Positions 11,200-23,391 of a DNA stretch of 64,000 bases are shown in pieces; position 1 is the first letter of the stretch; the number at the start of each line of letters is the position of its first letter. The translations under genes were made by a program, and so were the position numbers. Below the pieces are notes generated by a model, which worked only from the letters and a program-made list of their open reading frames with translations, was not told the origin of the DNA and ran no database searches. The stretch comes from Platycnemis pennipes. Its lineage: Eukaryota > Arthropoda > Insecta > Odonata > Platycnemididae. Location: the NCBI GenBank assembly GCA_933228895.1, contig OW121850.1, positions 28,095,773 through 28,159,772 of the forward strand, written 5' to 3'.

Positions 11200-11400
11200 A
11201 GCTGACCCATAATTGAGTGCTTTGTGGAGAGGATTCGAGTTCAGTACTCCGCCCATCGAAAGGAACGTAAAGCGGTGGTCTCATTGGCACCTTATGTTAA
11301 GAACCAGACTAATGCTAACACTAGGGTTCTCTCCACCCTTCCTCCTTCACCCTCATTCCCATCTATGAAACTTTCTTTTTAAGCGGATATAAGTATGGAC
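11200..11400 (+). mobile_element. probable diverged SINE fragment
   Basis: GTACTCCGCCCATCGAAAGG then AACGTAAAGCGGTGGTC (11244-11280) is a diverged version of the CGTCCGTCGGATGGGACGTTAAAGCC-type core found at 8601 and on the minus strand at 58.75 kb. It is followed, as at 8.6 kb, by a segment with GGCACC, ACCAGACTAATG and a C/T-rich tail. No tRNA head is confidently seen. Confidence 0.35.
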
Positions 11401-13640
11401 CGGTATGGACTTGAAAAGACAGGTGATCACAGCAATATAAATCTAAGTTTAATGATGGGATTTTTATATTCTTACTATCCCTCCGACTGTTCACTTTGCT
11501 AATGTAACCTAACTACCTATACCACGGAATTTTCTTGTGGAATTCCCGTCCAAAATACAACTTTAGTAAATTTATAGCCATTAATATATGCACTAAAATT
11601 TCGAAATAACTTAACTAACTGCCTTTAGTACTTATCAATTTGGAATCATGATTTCTTTTTGAAGCTGTAGTGCCTCCCTTAACACGAATTTACTCTTATC
11701 CCAATGTATTCATATACATTAGCTCAAATTATCAGAAAAATTTAATTTTACACTGAATACAAATATTGGTGGTCATGAGGTAAAGAATATCCCCGTTCGC
11801 TTGAACTTAAACGAAATTTTCTTCACCTCTGAATGGCCAAAACAGTGCGCTAGAAGATTTTTTGTAAAATTAGAAATGGCTTTGCAAATTATTTTATCTA
11901 CTTTAATTTTCTTCAGAATGAACAAATTCTGCAGATGAGAAAAGGGAGAAAATTCTGAATGCCAATGACACAATTGCCGCGCTGAAGAAAAATATAGAGT
12001 TCTGAATAGAAAGCATGACGAATAAGGATCTGACATGTTTTTCATCAACCTCAAACTTTTTTTAAGATAAGCACAATAACGAATGGATCATTGCCAACAA
12101 CAATAAAAAAACACCTTGAATTTTTCTTAACAATTTCATACTTTTCAAACGACTCTCGGGATTCGATTCTAAGAAACTCTGAGTAAATTAAAGATCTATT
12201 TATGGTGACGTCAATATCAGCATGCCTCACTGCAGAATATGAAGCCCTAATGGACATAGTTAAGAACAGCTAATGCCTGGAATCATTTTGAAGCAAAACT
12301 TTTCCCGAATTTTCAACTCAGTTGTGAGAGGGTACCTTTTGGTACCTACTAAATACTTGTGAGAAACTGTCTTTTCGAGGCACACTGCCAGAAAAAATTC
12401 AAAGGTCTTTGGGACGAAGAAGAAAACATGTCTTCAACTGCCTTCTTGTGAAAGTCGGATATTGACAAAAGTTGCCGCAAAAAGCAAATAAATTGCTTAC
12501 ATTACCATTTGGTCTACGTTTAACGAAGCCTTATTTTTCAAATATTACATAACTAGTTGTAATATCATTTCGTAAGTTTAAATATTATTGTCTCTAGCTG
12601 TTTTTAAATGCTATTTCTTTTATAATTGTATGCACCCTATAACTTATTCTTGTTATATATGCATGGAGAGTAATATTCCTCATCAAACATAGGTTGAATT
12701 AAGCAATGAACATCTTCTGGGGCTCCACGACAAACTTGTGCTTCAAAATGGGTTCCGTGGCTGAAGAAGTTTAGTAACAATTGCGCTAGGTAATCTCAGT
12801 AGTAACAATGGGACAAGCTGCTTTCCTCTTGATAAGAGTGCTTTATACAAAAAAAATTCTTAAGTATTAAATGCCATCCGAAAGATCGGTGAAAATACCT
12901 ACATAAACTTCCACTGGCTCTTAACTAAAACGTTCTGTTTCGATAATCTAAATGCTTTTTTTTCACGATACTGGGCGAAGGCATGACATGAATACAACAT
13001 AATAACGACTCCATCTAGGATTCCAATATCTGAGTATTATTATAAAGGCAACAGGTATAATTATTGATATTTCAGTATTGTGAGACCCTTTATAACAAAA
13101 TATAGGGATAGAGCGGTAAGAGAATGGGGAAATGCTGGGAGATGCATCAAGAGATACGAAAATTGGTAGAATTGGGAGAAACTGAATCTTAAATAAATTT
13201 CGAATATGACTTGCCCCGCGAGGAATAAGAAGGTCATCCAATTAGTATATAAATGAGAAAATACCATAATATGAGTGAAAACAAATATTTTCAAGAATTA
13301 TAGACATTCACTTTAAAGGCACAATTGGACTATTACTTCACCGGTAAAGGTGACCTTAAAATGCTGTCTAATGTTATAGATGCATCACTCAGAGTTCCAT
13401 ACAACGATAAAAATACTGGAATGATACATGTAATCTGACAGTAGTGCCCATATCAGTGGCCTGGCCGGCAACCCAAAGGTCACAGGCTCGATGGAAACTT
13501 TGACATAATGTTTATGTCATGATAAAGTTTAGGTTATAGGTTGTGATACAAAATTGGCACTTGAAAACCAACTTTTCCACTACTGCTATTATCTGGGCAC
13601 AGCACGATTTTGTACTTTCTTGTAGGTAGCCCTTCATTGT
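11401..13640. other. AT-rich noncoding stretch
   Basis: No gene was recognised. Short frames such as 11773-12054 (minus) and 12963-13241 (minus) have composition typical of AT-rich noncoding DNA. A weak tRNA/SINE-like patch at about 13455-13500 is too degenerate to call. Confidence 0.4.
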
Positions 13641-14290
13641 AAACCATGCACGGGGGTTATCTCCAAGAATCGCCCTTCACGGGGAGGAGAGATTAAACCG
13701 CAGTTACTGCGGCTCAAGAGGAAGAAATTGCAACGCGGATTTGAGAGGCCACTTCGCCGTTTTTACTGCGACGCCATGAAGTTGCGAGAGGATCTTGCGA
13801 TCCATCGATCGCCAGTAGACGACGCCGGCGTTCTCGGCCGATAAATCGATCCGGCAGTTTATGCCTGGTGGGCATCCTTGCCCCATGCCGGCACTCAAAA
13901 GGCCGTAAAAACTCCACGGAGGAGGTGGCACACGGTCAGATGGTTTCGGCCGGAGACGCGCCAGTGAAATAGGGCGGAGGGATGGGGGAGGAAGCCATTT
14001 TGGGAATCGGGTTATTACGCGGGAGCATGGGCTGCCTCGCAAGATACAGGCGTGCCAATCAACTTGCGACTCATGAGGATGAGGAGAGCAGGGGAGGAAA
14101 ACGGGAGCGCATTAAAATCTCTTCCGGCACGAGGGAAGGGGTCGGATCGGTCTCCGTCTCGATGAGGGCGTGCTGGCCGGAGGACCCTTATCGCTTTCCA
14201 AACGACCCTCTCTCTATCTATCTCCAAATGTCGTGAAAGCATTATGCTGAGACGTGGATGAACTCCACTCATCCCAACCCCTGTGGACTT
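13641..14290. other. CpG-rich block, possible regulatory island
   Basis: Many CG dinucleotides and balanced to GC-rich composition set this block apart from its flanks. Overlapping frames of 84-112 codons are open on both strands, which is the signature of stop-poor DNA rather than of one gene. No splice pair or recognised protein motif was found. Confidence 0.3.
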
Positions 14291-14531
14291 GGCCCGTTCA
14301 GGTTTATGGAAAATCCACGTAGTAGTTTCGCAAAACCCTAAACTTTATGCATCATAGGGTTTACAAACATATACAACACATAAATGGCATGCCTATGCAT
14401 TAAATTATCGGAAAACCATTATAATCTCATTGATGGCCGGTATCAAAATGTTCTAAGCATCACTGGTTTCTTTCAGCTCACGCTTACCAGCTCCGTTAAT
14501 TCGCCAGCATTCAATCTATTAAAAAATAGGA

Positions 14532-15115
14532 TCAATAACTAGGGATGGGTCGATTCCACGTTTTTTCGGTTCCGGTTCGGTTCTTAACTTCGGTTCTCGG
14601 TTCCGATGCTCGGTTCCGGTTCTTAATTTATCACTTACTTTGCATTGCTTAGTGGTAAGATAAGATAATCAATAATGAATTTCAGAGACATACTGCTTGA
14701 AAAAGAATACCTACTTCATCATGTTTTTGTGTTATATATATACTATATTATGATATAATTTACGAAAATGATATGAGGACTCACACCTCCAAAGTAAGTG
14801 GACGTAACATATACCTATCAATCAGAATATCCTTATTACGGCGGTATTTCATCACTTACTAGAATTGGATGTAATAAAATAAATCATATAGTCATTTTAA
14901 CGACTGAATTAGAATAATTCGCGGCAACATTGAAGCATGTAAGTACACTATTTCACCAGGTTTTAATGTCAAGCCTCCACTTTCAGTGTGAGCATGATTC
15001 AAACTGGTTTTTGCGCCAATTATTTCGGTACCGATTATTTTTGGCCTCGGTCCCGGTTCTAAGCTCAAGAAACGGTGGAACCGAAGAACCGAACCGACCC
15101 ATCCCTATCAATAAC
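14532..15115. mobile_element. hAT-like nonautonomous element with 8-bp TSD
   Basis: The element spans 14540-15107 (568 bp). Its ends are TAGGGATGGGTCG (left) and CGACCCATCCCTA (right), a perfect 13-bp terminal inverted repeat. It is flanked by identical 8-bp direct repeats TCAATAAC at 14532-14539 and 15108-15115. An 8-bp target duplication together with a TAGGG/CAGGG-type terminus is diagnostic of the hAT superfamily. Just inside each end lie subterminal arrays of GGTTC/CGGTTC units (14568-14625 and the complement at 15032-15097), which are typical transposase-binding clusters. No transposase is encoded, so it must have been moved in trans. Confidence 0.85.
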
Positions 15116-15873
15116 CAATGGTGAACTGAGCTCTTTACCCCGTAATTACTTAGTGGTGTGAATTTTAAAATAAACAAATAAGTAAAAAGCAAACATCTTA
15201 CTGTGGTGAAAAGTTCAAATTGACTCTGTTGAACATATCTCTTTCTAAAAAAGGAAAATTTAGAGATATAAACAAAAACCAAATATTGTACTATCAACTT
15301 TAAGACTCTAAAGTGGTACTTTCATCCTCTCCCCTAGCTGTTGTCACAAAGAATCTTTCTCCAAGAATGAATTATAAGGCTTTCCCAGTAGAATAATTCT
15401 CAGCTGTTAAATTTACTAAACGCATAGGAGCTGTCAACCCAGCATTTGCTATTCAAAGATCACCTTGATATTTTACTTCAGGAATATAGCCTACAGAAAA
15501 TATTCACTCTTGAAATATCAAGTTAGTGTTTGTATATTACCAAATTATGGGTTTATAACTCCGTTCTCAAGAAACTGTCTATGAAGCTGTCAATGTCTCT
15601 CAACATTGTTATTTGTTGTTCTAGTACAGCTGAGTTATCTTGTATACTTTGCCTTTTAAACTGCTCAAGTTTATCGAAACACAATTAAAACCTTTTTCCT
15701 GTAAGACGACTTCTCATTGGATTCCAGCCTCTGCCTAAATTCACTTTTAAAATTTAAAAGAAGATTAATCAAGATGAACTGAGGACCGTGTAAATATGAT
15801 TTGTCTCTATGCCAACAAGCCGATCGCGTGAAAACAATTGAGTGGTTTGGCGCATAATATGAAGGGCCATCGA
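15116..15873. other. AT-rich noncoding stretch
   Basis: No gene, repeat boundary or structured element was recognised between the hAT-like and the piggyBac-like insertions. Confidence 0.45.
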
Positions 15874-18455
15874 CCCTTTTACGCCTAGCGTGACCATATG
15901 GTTACGCTAAGAAATTACTTTTTAATCTCGAAACAATACAATGTTGCAGGGCCAACATCTTGTGTGCACCGTTTTACATTGTCTCGAAGGGTGTTTGGAA
16001 GAACGACAGGCAGTTTTAAAACCACTATCATAACGTTTGGTGCTGTCAAGCTCGTCATACCTATCTTTCTCGTGCCATTGAAGCTCCTCCTCAGGGATTT
16101 TCGCCTTCTGTAAGTGTGGTTTTACTAAAATACTAAGGTAAATGCATGTATTATTTCATAGGCAGTTTTTCACAGGTGTGACCATATGGTCACGCTAGGC
16201 GCGTATGGGGTCCATTGTTTTTTAACTAGGGGGTCACTATTTTCTTATATTTTTCTGCATATATAGATATAATCTGTCCTAATTTTAATGTATTTATATA
16301 CTTGTGCAATTGTCAACCTTATTTTTAATTAAAAAGTTTATATTTTTTTGTAGAGACTTTACATTGTAAGAAGCTCTTGACATTTTGGAGCATGAGGATG
16401 TTGATAAATATACAAGCTATCCCAGATCACAAGGTGGTCACAAAAAGTACGTCCATGGCGAAGAAGAGTAAGAGAAAATTGGTGATTCGGGAGTGGAATA
16501 CAGCGGGACTGCAGAAAAATATCCTTTTTTTTCCCTGATCTAGATTACACCAAAGAGCGTAATTTGATTCCAGTTGAAATATTTGAATCAATCATTGGCG
16601 ATAATATGGTTCATTTTCTTTGTGCCGAATCAAAGAAGTACGCCCGTCAAAAAAAAAATGTCCACACCAAAATATGACCACAGAAGAGAAGAAAAATTTC
16701 ATCGCTGTATTGCTCCTGTTTGTATAGAACAACGCTCCTTCTAAAAGATCATTTTGGGAACCAGAGAGAGAAATTCAAAATGACCTAGTTTATAATGCTA
16801 TGCGTGGAGATACATTTCTCAAAATTTGCCGTTTTGTTCACTGCGCAGACAGTACGATATCGAATCCAAATGATGAGATGTAAGTTGAGGCCCTTCTCTG
16901 GTATTCTACCGGACAAATTTATAACTAATTTTAGAAATGAACAGCGTTTAAGTTATAATGAATATCTGGTGCCGTAATTTGGACGTCATGGATGTATATA
17001 ATACATCCGAGGACCCAATTTTGCTATAAGATTTGGTGCATGAACACTCCAGCAAGTTATCTAATGCCATGTTATTTTTGCCAGGGAAAGTCTTGTAATC
17101 CTAACACTTAGTATGAGAGTGATTTTGGTAAGGCTTCCACACCCATGCTCAAGATTCTTGATAATTTTCCTGAACAAATGAAAGTACTGCCATTTCAGCT
17201 ATTCTTTGACTATTTGCTTACTGGATATCCTCTCCTCATTCAACTGAAAGAGCAAGGATATGGAGGTACAGGAACAATTCGCGAAAATCTAATTCCTAGT
17301 GATATCCCAATTACTCCGGTAAAAACTATGAAGAAGGTGAAAAGGGGGTCTCTCCATGAGATTACAAGCAGCGACGAAATCTCAATAGTATGTTGGGTTG
17401 ATAACTCAGTTGTGACAATCGCATCGACAACATATGGAGCAAATCCTACATTAAGTGTGATATTCAAGCGAACAGAAAGAAAGAGTTATCATTCCCCGCC
17501 ATCGCGCATTTGGAGAGTAAAATAAGTTTACGGGAGGTAATGATCGAATGGATCAGAACAAAGGCTACTGAAGGCTTGGCATTAGGAGTAAAAAGTGATG
17601 GTGGCCTCTCTTTACGTGGATGATTGTCGCTACCACACACAATTAATGGATCCTCGCCAAAAAGTAAAATTTCTCAGCTAGAATTTAGAAGAGACATTGA
17701 TGACACATACAATACAAGGTACCAAAATGTTCCTCAGAGTAGAGGAAGGAATCCAGGTACTAACAGTTCAATCCAAGACGAGTTGTAGACCGTGTGCGAT
17801 TGGATGGTCTAAATTTTTAGTCCGTCGATGCGGGAACGGAAAAAGATAAATATTTGCGTTATGTTGATCCTGCATGGCTAAATGTGTTAAGTGCAAAGTT
17901 GGATTGCGCACTGAGTGCTTTACTGAATTTCGCACAAAATAACACCACATTAAGAGCTAAGTTATCCAGTAATTTAGTCTTTTTCAATGTATTTCGTATG
18001 CCATTTTAAAACTTGTATTTTGCTTAATTGCTTTTATAATTTCATTTTGACCTGTAGTGATTTTTCAAATTCTGTGACTTTGTAATGCACACCGACTTTT
18101 ATGGGTAGTTTCTTGCATTTTGAAGTGTTCGAATTGAATTAAAAATAAAACTATTTGTGCATTTGCTTAAAAACAAGTTAATAAATATTAATAAATCCCT
18201 TATGGTTTAATACTTTATTGCTCTCGGTGTTTTTGTGGAAGATAAATAAACCTCAAGACAATAAAATAAAACTTTTTAATTTGAAATAAATTTACCACAC
18301 AACCGCCTAGCGTGACCATATGGTCACACCCCATTACTCATCCATTTTGAATCCTATTAAGCTAAACCTTTGTGATATTTATATTCAGGTGCTCTAAATA
18401 GTTGAATGTAAAAATCAAGAAGATCACACAAAACAATTTCCTCGGCGTTAAAGGG
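15874..18455 (+). mobile_element. piggyBac-like transposon, nearly full length
   Basis: The ends CCCTTTTACGCC (15874-15885) and GGCGTTAAAGGG (18444-18455) form a 12-bp terminal inverted repeat with one mismatch, and the length of 2.58 kb fits the family. A palindromic subterminal motif centred on GTGACCATATGGTCAC occurs three times: 15882-15908 (one change), 16176-16201 and 18304-18329. The last two are exact 26-bp inverted copies of each other, matching the known piggyBac pattern of short TIRs plus subterminal inverted repeats. A broken transposase lies between them. The flanking tetranucleotides (TCGA left, ATTA right) are not an intact TTAA duplication, so either the site has decayed or my outer boundary is slightly off. 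Confidence 0.8.
16380..17945 (+). pseudogene. piggyBac-type transposase, broken by stops/frameshifts
   Basis: The clearest part is the open frame 17145-17525. It contains FFDYLLTGYPLL, the equivalent of the piggyBac FDNYFTS motif with its catalytic Asp, then GTGTIRENLIP, then KVKRGSLHE and VCWVDNSVVTIAS, all in the family order. Upstream, shifted-frame pieces read WEPEREIQNDL and AMRGDTFLKICRFVHC (about 16755-16845), the usual N-terminal DDE_Tnp_1_7 region. Downstream near 17865-17935, CVKCKVGLRTECFTEF is the C-terminal cysteine-rich domain. Many stops and frame changes (for example at 16540, 16735 and 16860, and again after 17525) show it is inactive. The function was cut-and-paste transposition with precise excision at TTAA. 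Confidence 0.85.
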
Positions 18456-18659
18456 ATTAGGTCATACTGAACCATGGAGGACTAACCTGTTGATTCAACC
18501 CTTAAAAAAGTTAAAAACCATGGAATGTAAGGATCAGAGGCAGCATTTCATGTAATAATGGAAGTGTATGTGTGTGAATGGCTTTTTTCGCTGACAGAAC
18601 TGCGTAACAGCTACATTTTAGTCGAAACCACAATTTAAAATAGACTTCAAGATCAAAGT

Positions 18660-19255
18660 AAGCATGCAAAAACATGATGTTAGTTGCATTAGCTTTTATT
18701 CCTTATACAAACATGCAGATAACTAGGCAATCAATCCACTGATACACTTGTATTTTAATATTGAACTAATTCACAATTATTCCTAGCCTTAATAAGACGA
18801 TATAATAAAAACATCTTCAATCTGCTGTCCTGGCAATCAATTTCCGCAGTTTTATGATCATGGCCCAGTCTGACATAGCATTTCGGAGTTCGCAAAATGT
18901 TTTCAACGTCATCGCTTAAAATATTGTATTGGAATTTATTTAAGAGGTTAAGTTTAAATTTCAGCCTAAAGTCTGCTATTGATTCCCATTTCAGGTTTTC
19001 TAATAAATTCGTTACACTTATATGATTATAATACCGTCCCTTTGAAAATATTGCCAATATTCACTGCGCACACTCCAGTTCAATATTTAAGCCTATTGCG
19101 TAAGGATCCTATATACCTCCAGCGTATTCCAAATGAAATCTAACAAGAGAAAAGTAGCTAATTTCTTGTACCAGATCGTCATACTTCCCTAATATTCTTT
19201 TGATAAATTCCAGTCTAAGATTAACAACGGAGTACAGCAATGATTTACAGGTTTA
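18660..19255 (-). mobile_element. LINE 3' part (CR1/L2-like, family B)
   Basis: The minus frame 18755-19057 encodes LLENLKWESIADFRLKFKL then LNLLNKFQYNILSDDVENIL, the same C-terminal RT-polyprotein block as the LINE at 4.3 kb (GWESLSERR...RLNLLQKFQ) but much diverged. It is followed by EIDCQDSRLKMF, matching EIDCRTDRFKMA. The 3' flank at 18660-18720 (CATGCAAAAACATG...CCTTATACAAACATGCAG) matches the region at 29.23-29.28 kb, which links the two as one family. It is 5'-truncated, and its 5' limit near 19255 is approximate. Confidence 0.7.
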
Positions 19256-21632
19256 AACGAGAACTACTTCCAACAGAGCAATGCACCGAATTGAATGCAG
19301 TAAACTGTCATGTATCATTCTTCTTAAATATTTTTAAATTTTAGTGTCTTATTTCACTTAAATACCTTTTGGAGTACTGACAAATTTAGAACATCAAGTT
19401 TAAAAGATTCAAGCTTGTGGTGGAGTAAATATTTTATCAATCAAACAAAATTCACACTTTTTACAGTGAAAAAATACGAGTGTTACTTGATTAATTAAAA
19501 AATAGTTCAACAGCAAGTTAGTGTCACCACCAAAAAATCTGAATCACGTCTTGACTACATACTGAACTGCGATAAATCTATTTACATAGGTAGAGATTGA
19601 AAAATTTGTCTTAAGAGGTCCTTAGGAGGCTCAGCAAGGAAAATATCTTCAAAAATAGTTGTAAAATAAATCGCTTAAATTTTTTTATCTAGGGCGGCCA
19701 TATCAATGATTAAAAAATTGGAATAAGAGGATTCAAGTGATCGATTTCTCATATTCCAGTTAATGCCATATTTTTTAGCCGTCACGCAATGCTGCGTATT
19801 TTCACTTTTATTGCATGAATGATCTTATCATATATGCGGCATTATAAATAAGATTCCACCTTAAAGTTTATCGCCCTAACCACAGGTTGCCCTATTTCCG
19901 TCACTATAGCCCTATTTTTATTTCGTAGCCCGCATATCTCTCGCAAACGATCTTTTTACACGGATGTGGTCATTTTGGCGAAGACTCCGTATTTCAGTTC
20001 GAAATAAGACGAACGACGGAACTCTGCATACGGCGCTTGTGGCATAGACTCCCTTACACAATTTAAAGTCGCCAGCTGCGACGCTTGGGAGTATTATGGA
20101 TAGCAATGGGTACGAGTCGAAAAGTTGGGAGACCGTGAGGTCGGGATGTTACAAAAAATGCATAAAAAATAGAGTTGGACTTGGAGAGCGGAACCATTCT
20201 TTCTCCTGAGGAACATGCAACGCCATGGGGCATTAGTCAGCCTCATAGCCCAGGGAGTCGCCTGCCCAGTCAATGGGAAAATCCCGAGACGCCCACGCTG
20301 GAGCGGGTGAATGGGCGAACGGACAGCGACCCATATCTTTAAGGGTTCGCCTGGCCTGCACTGCGGCTGAGTCCTATATGACCCGTATGGATAAGGAGGG
20401 GTCACTCTTTTTTTTTAGAGAAAAGGACATCCGACGGACGTAGTGGAAGAAACCGGACGGACACACCTACCCCCAACCCACAGAATGACCCCTTTAGACC
20501 CTAAGCGGATTTCAATATCGCATCGCAATTTTGAACCGCATCTATAACGCGGCAGTTGATCAAATTCTGGACGTAAAATCGCCCGTATTAGCATACTGCA
20601 TTAATGGTATAATATCGCACACATTAAGATCCGATTTTCGGCTGCCGACATGAAATTAAAAGGGCCTCTTGATTAATGGAAGGACTGTTTGAATCAATAA
20701 GGATGTTTTACACCAGGTTTCAATGTCTCGTAAAATTTAGATGGCACATGTGTATGTAAGTGAGTTTGTAGATGTAGCTCTCCAAGAGTCAGCAAGATGA
20801 GCGAAATCGACAAATTGAGAGAAATCAACTGTAAGCCGTATGATTAATCGATTTTGTTTTCCAAATATGATAGACAACAGCGATGAAATTAAAGTTGTAA
20901 TTAATATAAAAACAAAAATATGTATCCATTTTCTACTAATTAAGAGATCTTTTTACCTATAATGACCTGCAATATCCGTATAGCATGCATACTATAACAT
21001 GCATTCATCCACTGTACCTCCCAGGATAACAATATTAGAGAGTAAGACGGTTAAACAATAGATTTTTTTCAATTTTTTGTCTACCTGACTTCGGATACAT
21101 CTTTTGCTCCACAAGGGAACAATAATAGAAAAATGGACGAAGCGTAAAAGATATTTGATATGACCAATGAACATTGAGTGATTTGAGAAAATTATTAAAT
21201 TGTTTCCTCCAAAATACCCATAAAAACAATTTTATTTGGATTAAATGTAACACATATGATACAAATTTAATGAAAACATAACTCTTAAAACACAAACAAA
21301 GTTCAGCAATAATCGGATGATGCGAAATAAGGCTTAAATTATTGTTTCATGACGGATATCAAAACACTTCTTTACGCTTTACTGAAGATCAAATCGAATA
21401 TTTAACATCAGAAAATGCGTGAATTCTTTCTCAGGCAAAATATTGTGTTTACGTTTGTACAATATGAATGTGGCTTTCGGAAAGCCACTTCAATGGTATA
21501 GGTACCTCTGCGCTAGTTTTCTAGTCTAAATAATGAGGTATTAACCTTAAAAAGAGCAAGGAAATTTTTTTTTAACTATTACGTACGTGAAGATGCAGGT
21601 GAGTTGGGCAAGAAAGGTTTATTCGAGGTATG
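19256..21632. other. noncoding; unrecognised GC-richer patch 19920-20420
   Basis: 19920-20420 has balanced composition, with a 103-codon minus frame (20094-20405) that I cannot assign. The flanks are AT-rich. Nothing else was recognised. Confidence 0.35.
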
Positions 21633-21735
21633 AATACATCTGCATAATATTTTGCAAGCCACCATAAAGGTGTGTGGCTGGAGATGGATTTACACCAAGC
21701 ACGCATTACATATCATGCGTGAAAAGGATTAGTGA
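21633..21735 (-). mobile_element. LINE 3' end fragment (family B)
   Basis: ACATCTGCATAATA, TTGCAAGCCACCATAAAGG and TGTGTGGC followed by ACCAAGCACGCATTACATATCATGC match the 3' end at 29062-29150. Only the extreme 3' UTR survives. Confidence 0.65.
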
Positions 21736-21879
21736 CCAGGTTCTTGCCGAAATGTAACAATGTAAAAAATATTTAAGGAAGAAAGAAAGTATGCACAACA
21801 TCCTGAAGGCACGAGCGTGCCAGTGAATAAGCATATCGATGCGTAGGAGGCATCGTTTTAAAGCACTTTTGAACTCGGT

Positions 21880-22620
21880 TGTGAGATGGATTTTTCGATT
21901 CTACGCTTAAAAGCTAAATTGCTCTTACATCCTTTTGGTACTACATACTCTGAGAAACTGTCTTTTCGAGAAAAAAAATACCTACCTACTTCTTCCTCTA
22001 TCACCCGTCACCTATTTTATTTTCGCACCGCATCCACATCGCCGATTCCCACTCACCCTCGGAGACAATGGGCGATTCTCGCAATCGAACGGCAACTTTG
22101 ACCGAAGACGCTTTCCAACCCGGATTGACAATAGAGTGCGAAGGGCATCGAAGAGAGGAATAGGGAGAGGCTCGCGTAGGAGGAAGCAGCAGAGAGTGAA
22201 GGAAGGCAGCCATTCGACACGCAAGAGAGAGAGGTTGGTCGGGAAATAAAAGCCTCAATCCCCATTTTCTCCCCCGACGAAGGCATCTCCTCTCTCTCTC
22301 TCCCTCTCAGCTCGCTCGGGACCGGTGACGACGCGAATGTCTCCCCAGGCGAGCTCTGAATAAGAGGGACCTCCTTCCCACTCACACTCTCGTCACCTCG
22401 GCGTGCGGAGAGTGATGCTTCTTTTTTTTACGACTCCAGCCGAATAGCGAACGCCCCCTGATCGCCCTGCGGAGACATCCCCGAAGCGGCGACGCAAGTG
22501 AATTACGAGCTGAGGGACGCCCAGAAACACTTGGGACGGTTGTCGCAATCGGGTGAAGGCCGGCAGGAGTGCCACCCAAAAACACCTAGACCTATCTCCC
22601 CGCAAGTGAGATTCAACTCG
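21880..22620. other. CpG-rich block with CT microsatellite
   Basis: This is a GC/CpG-rich block with a CTCTCTCTCTCTCC tract at about 22290-22308, directly followed by CAGCTCGCTCGGG. The tract looks like a polypyrimidine-AG splice acceptor on the plus strand, but no coding exon that I recognise follows. Several frames of 70-110 codons overlap on both strands. It is probably a regulatory island or noncoding. Confidence 0.3.
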
Positions 22621-23113
22621 TAAGGATTATCCGGAATATGGCGATGTGGTAATTTTCTTCAGTAGTAGTTGCTACTCGGAAGAGGCAACAAGGAGCTAAT
22701 CAGCACCATTTATGATGAGTGGGCAATGGGGCAGAGTTACGAAGTTTTCTTGGAATCTAGAAAGGATGGAACAAAATCTGGCATCGGCTTTATCCTACTC
22801 CAAACGGAAGCCACTTAGGGGTCCGCGGTTTAATTAATAATTAACGTATCATTTGGATGAAGGAGTACTGAACTGAAAGTGTACTCCACACAGCACTCAA
22901 TGAGGGTCTAGCCTTATAATGAAAAATCTCTCCCACTGCAAGGACTAGCACTCTCCCTCTAGACTTGATCCTCTAAAGGACTAGAAGTCCTCGGACTAGG
23001 ATGTTTTCATTTGCCCACGACACTAACCCGATCCCCAACTTTCTTCAAGCTGTTTACGACTGCTACCGATGAAAACCGTGGTAAAAGCGTGATAAAAAAC
23101 CTAGGTTTTAATA
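22621..23113. other. noncoding stretch
   Basis: No gene or repeat was recognised. Confidence 0.4.
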
Positions 23114-23391
23114 TTTAGGACTATCACTCACTCATTCATTCAACCTGAAGGTTGTTTTGTATAGGTGAGGGTAGAGCTCACCCCGGACTAAGCCACAGGC
23201 GCGTGAATTTCGCACATTCGAAGTAGAGGGGCGCAGTTCCTTTCCCTGGGCCCCCTCGCACACCGTATTTTTTTTTATTTCTTTTTGTTAGGGGGCGTCC
23301 AAAGGCTTCACCTGGATTTGAACCCGGGACCCTTCCATCAGTAGCCAAGCGCTCTACCCACTAGCTGCCACGCTCCCTTGTTTAGGACTAT
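23114..23391 (-). mobile_element. tRNA-derived SINE with 11-bp TSD
   Basis: The identical direct repeats TTTAGGACTAT at 23114-23124 and 23381-23391 bound a 256-bp insertion. On the minus strand it starts GGGAGCGTGGCAGCTAGTGG, whose TAGTGGGTAGAGCGC part is a Pol III A box. About 45 nt further on it has GGGTTCAAATCC, a B box. A unique body follows, ending in GAATGA-type short repeats at about 23125-23140. A tRNA-like head, target duplication and simple-repeat tail are the defining SINE features. The tRNA of origin was not resolved. Confidence 0.85.

Noticed and set aside
13440..13510. tRNA-like SINE head (GGCCTGGCCGGCAACCC...GGCTCGATGG)
   Set aside because: The A box is absent and the B box has too many mismatches to support a call.
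22285..22325. Splice acceptor after a CT tract on the plus strand
   Set aside because: No recognisable coding exon or donor follows; the tract is a simple CT microsatellite.
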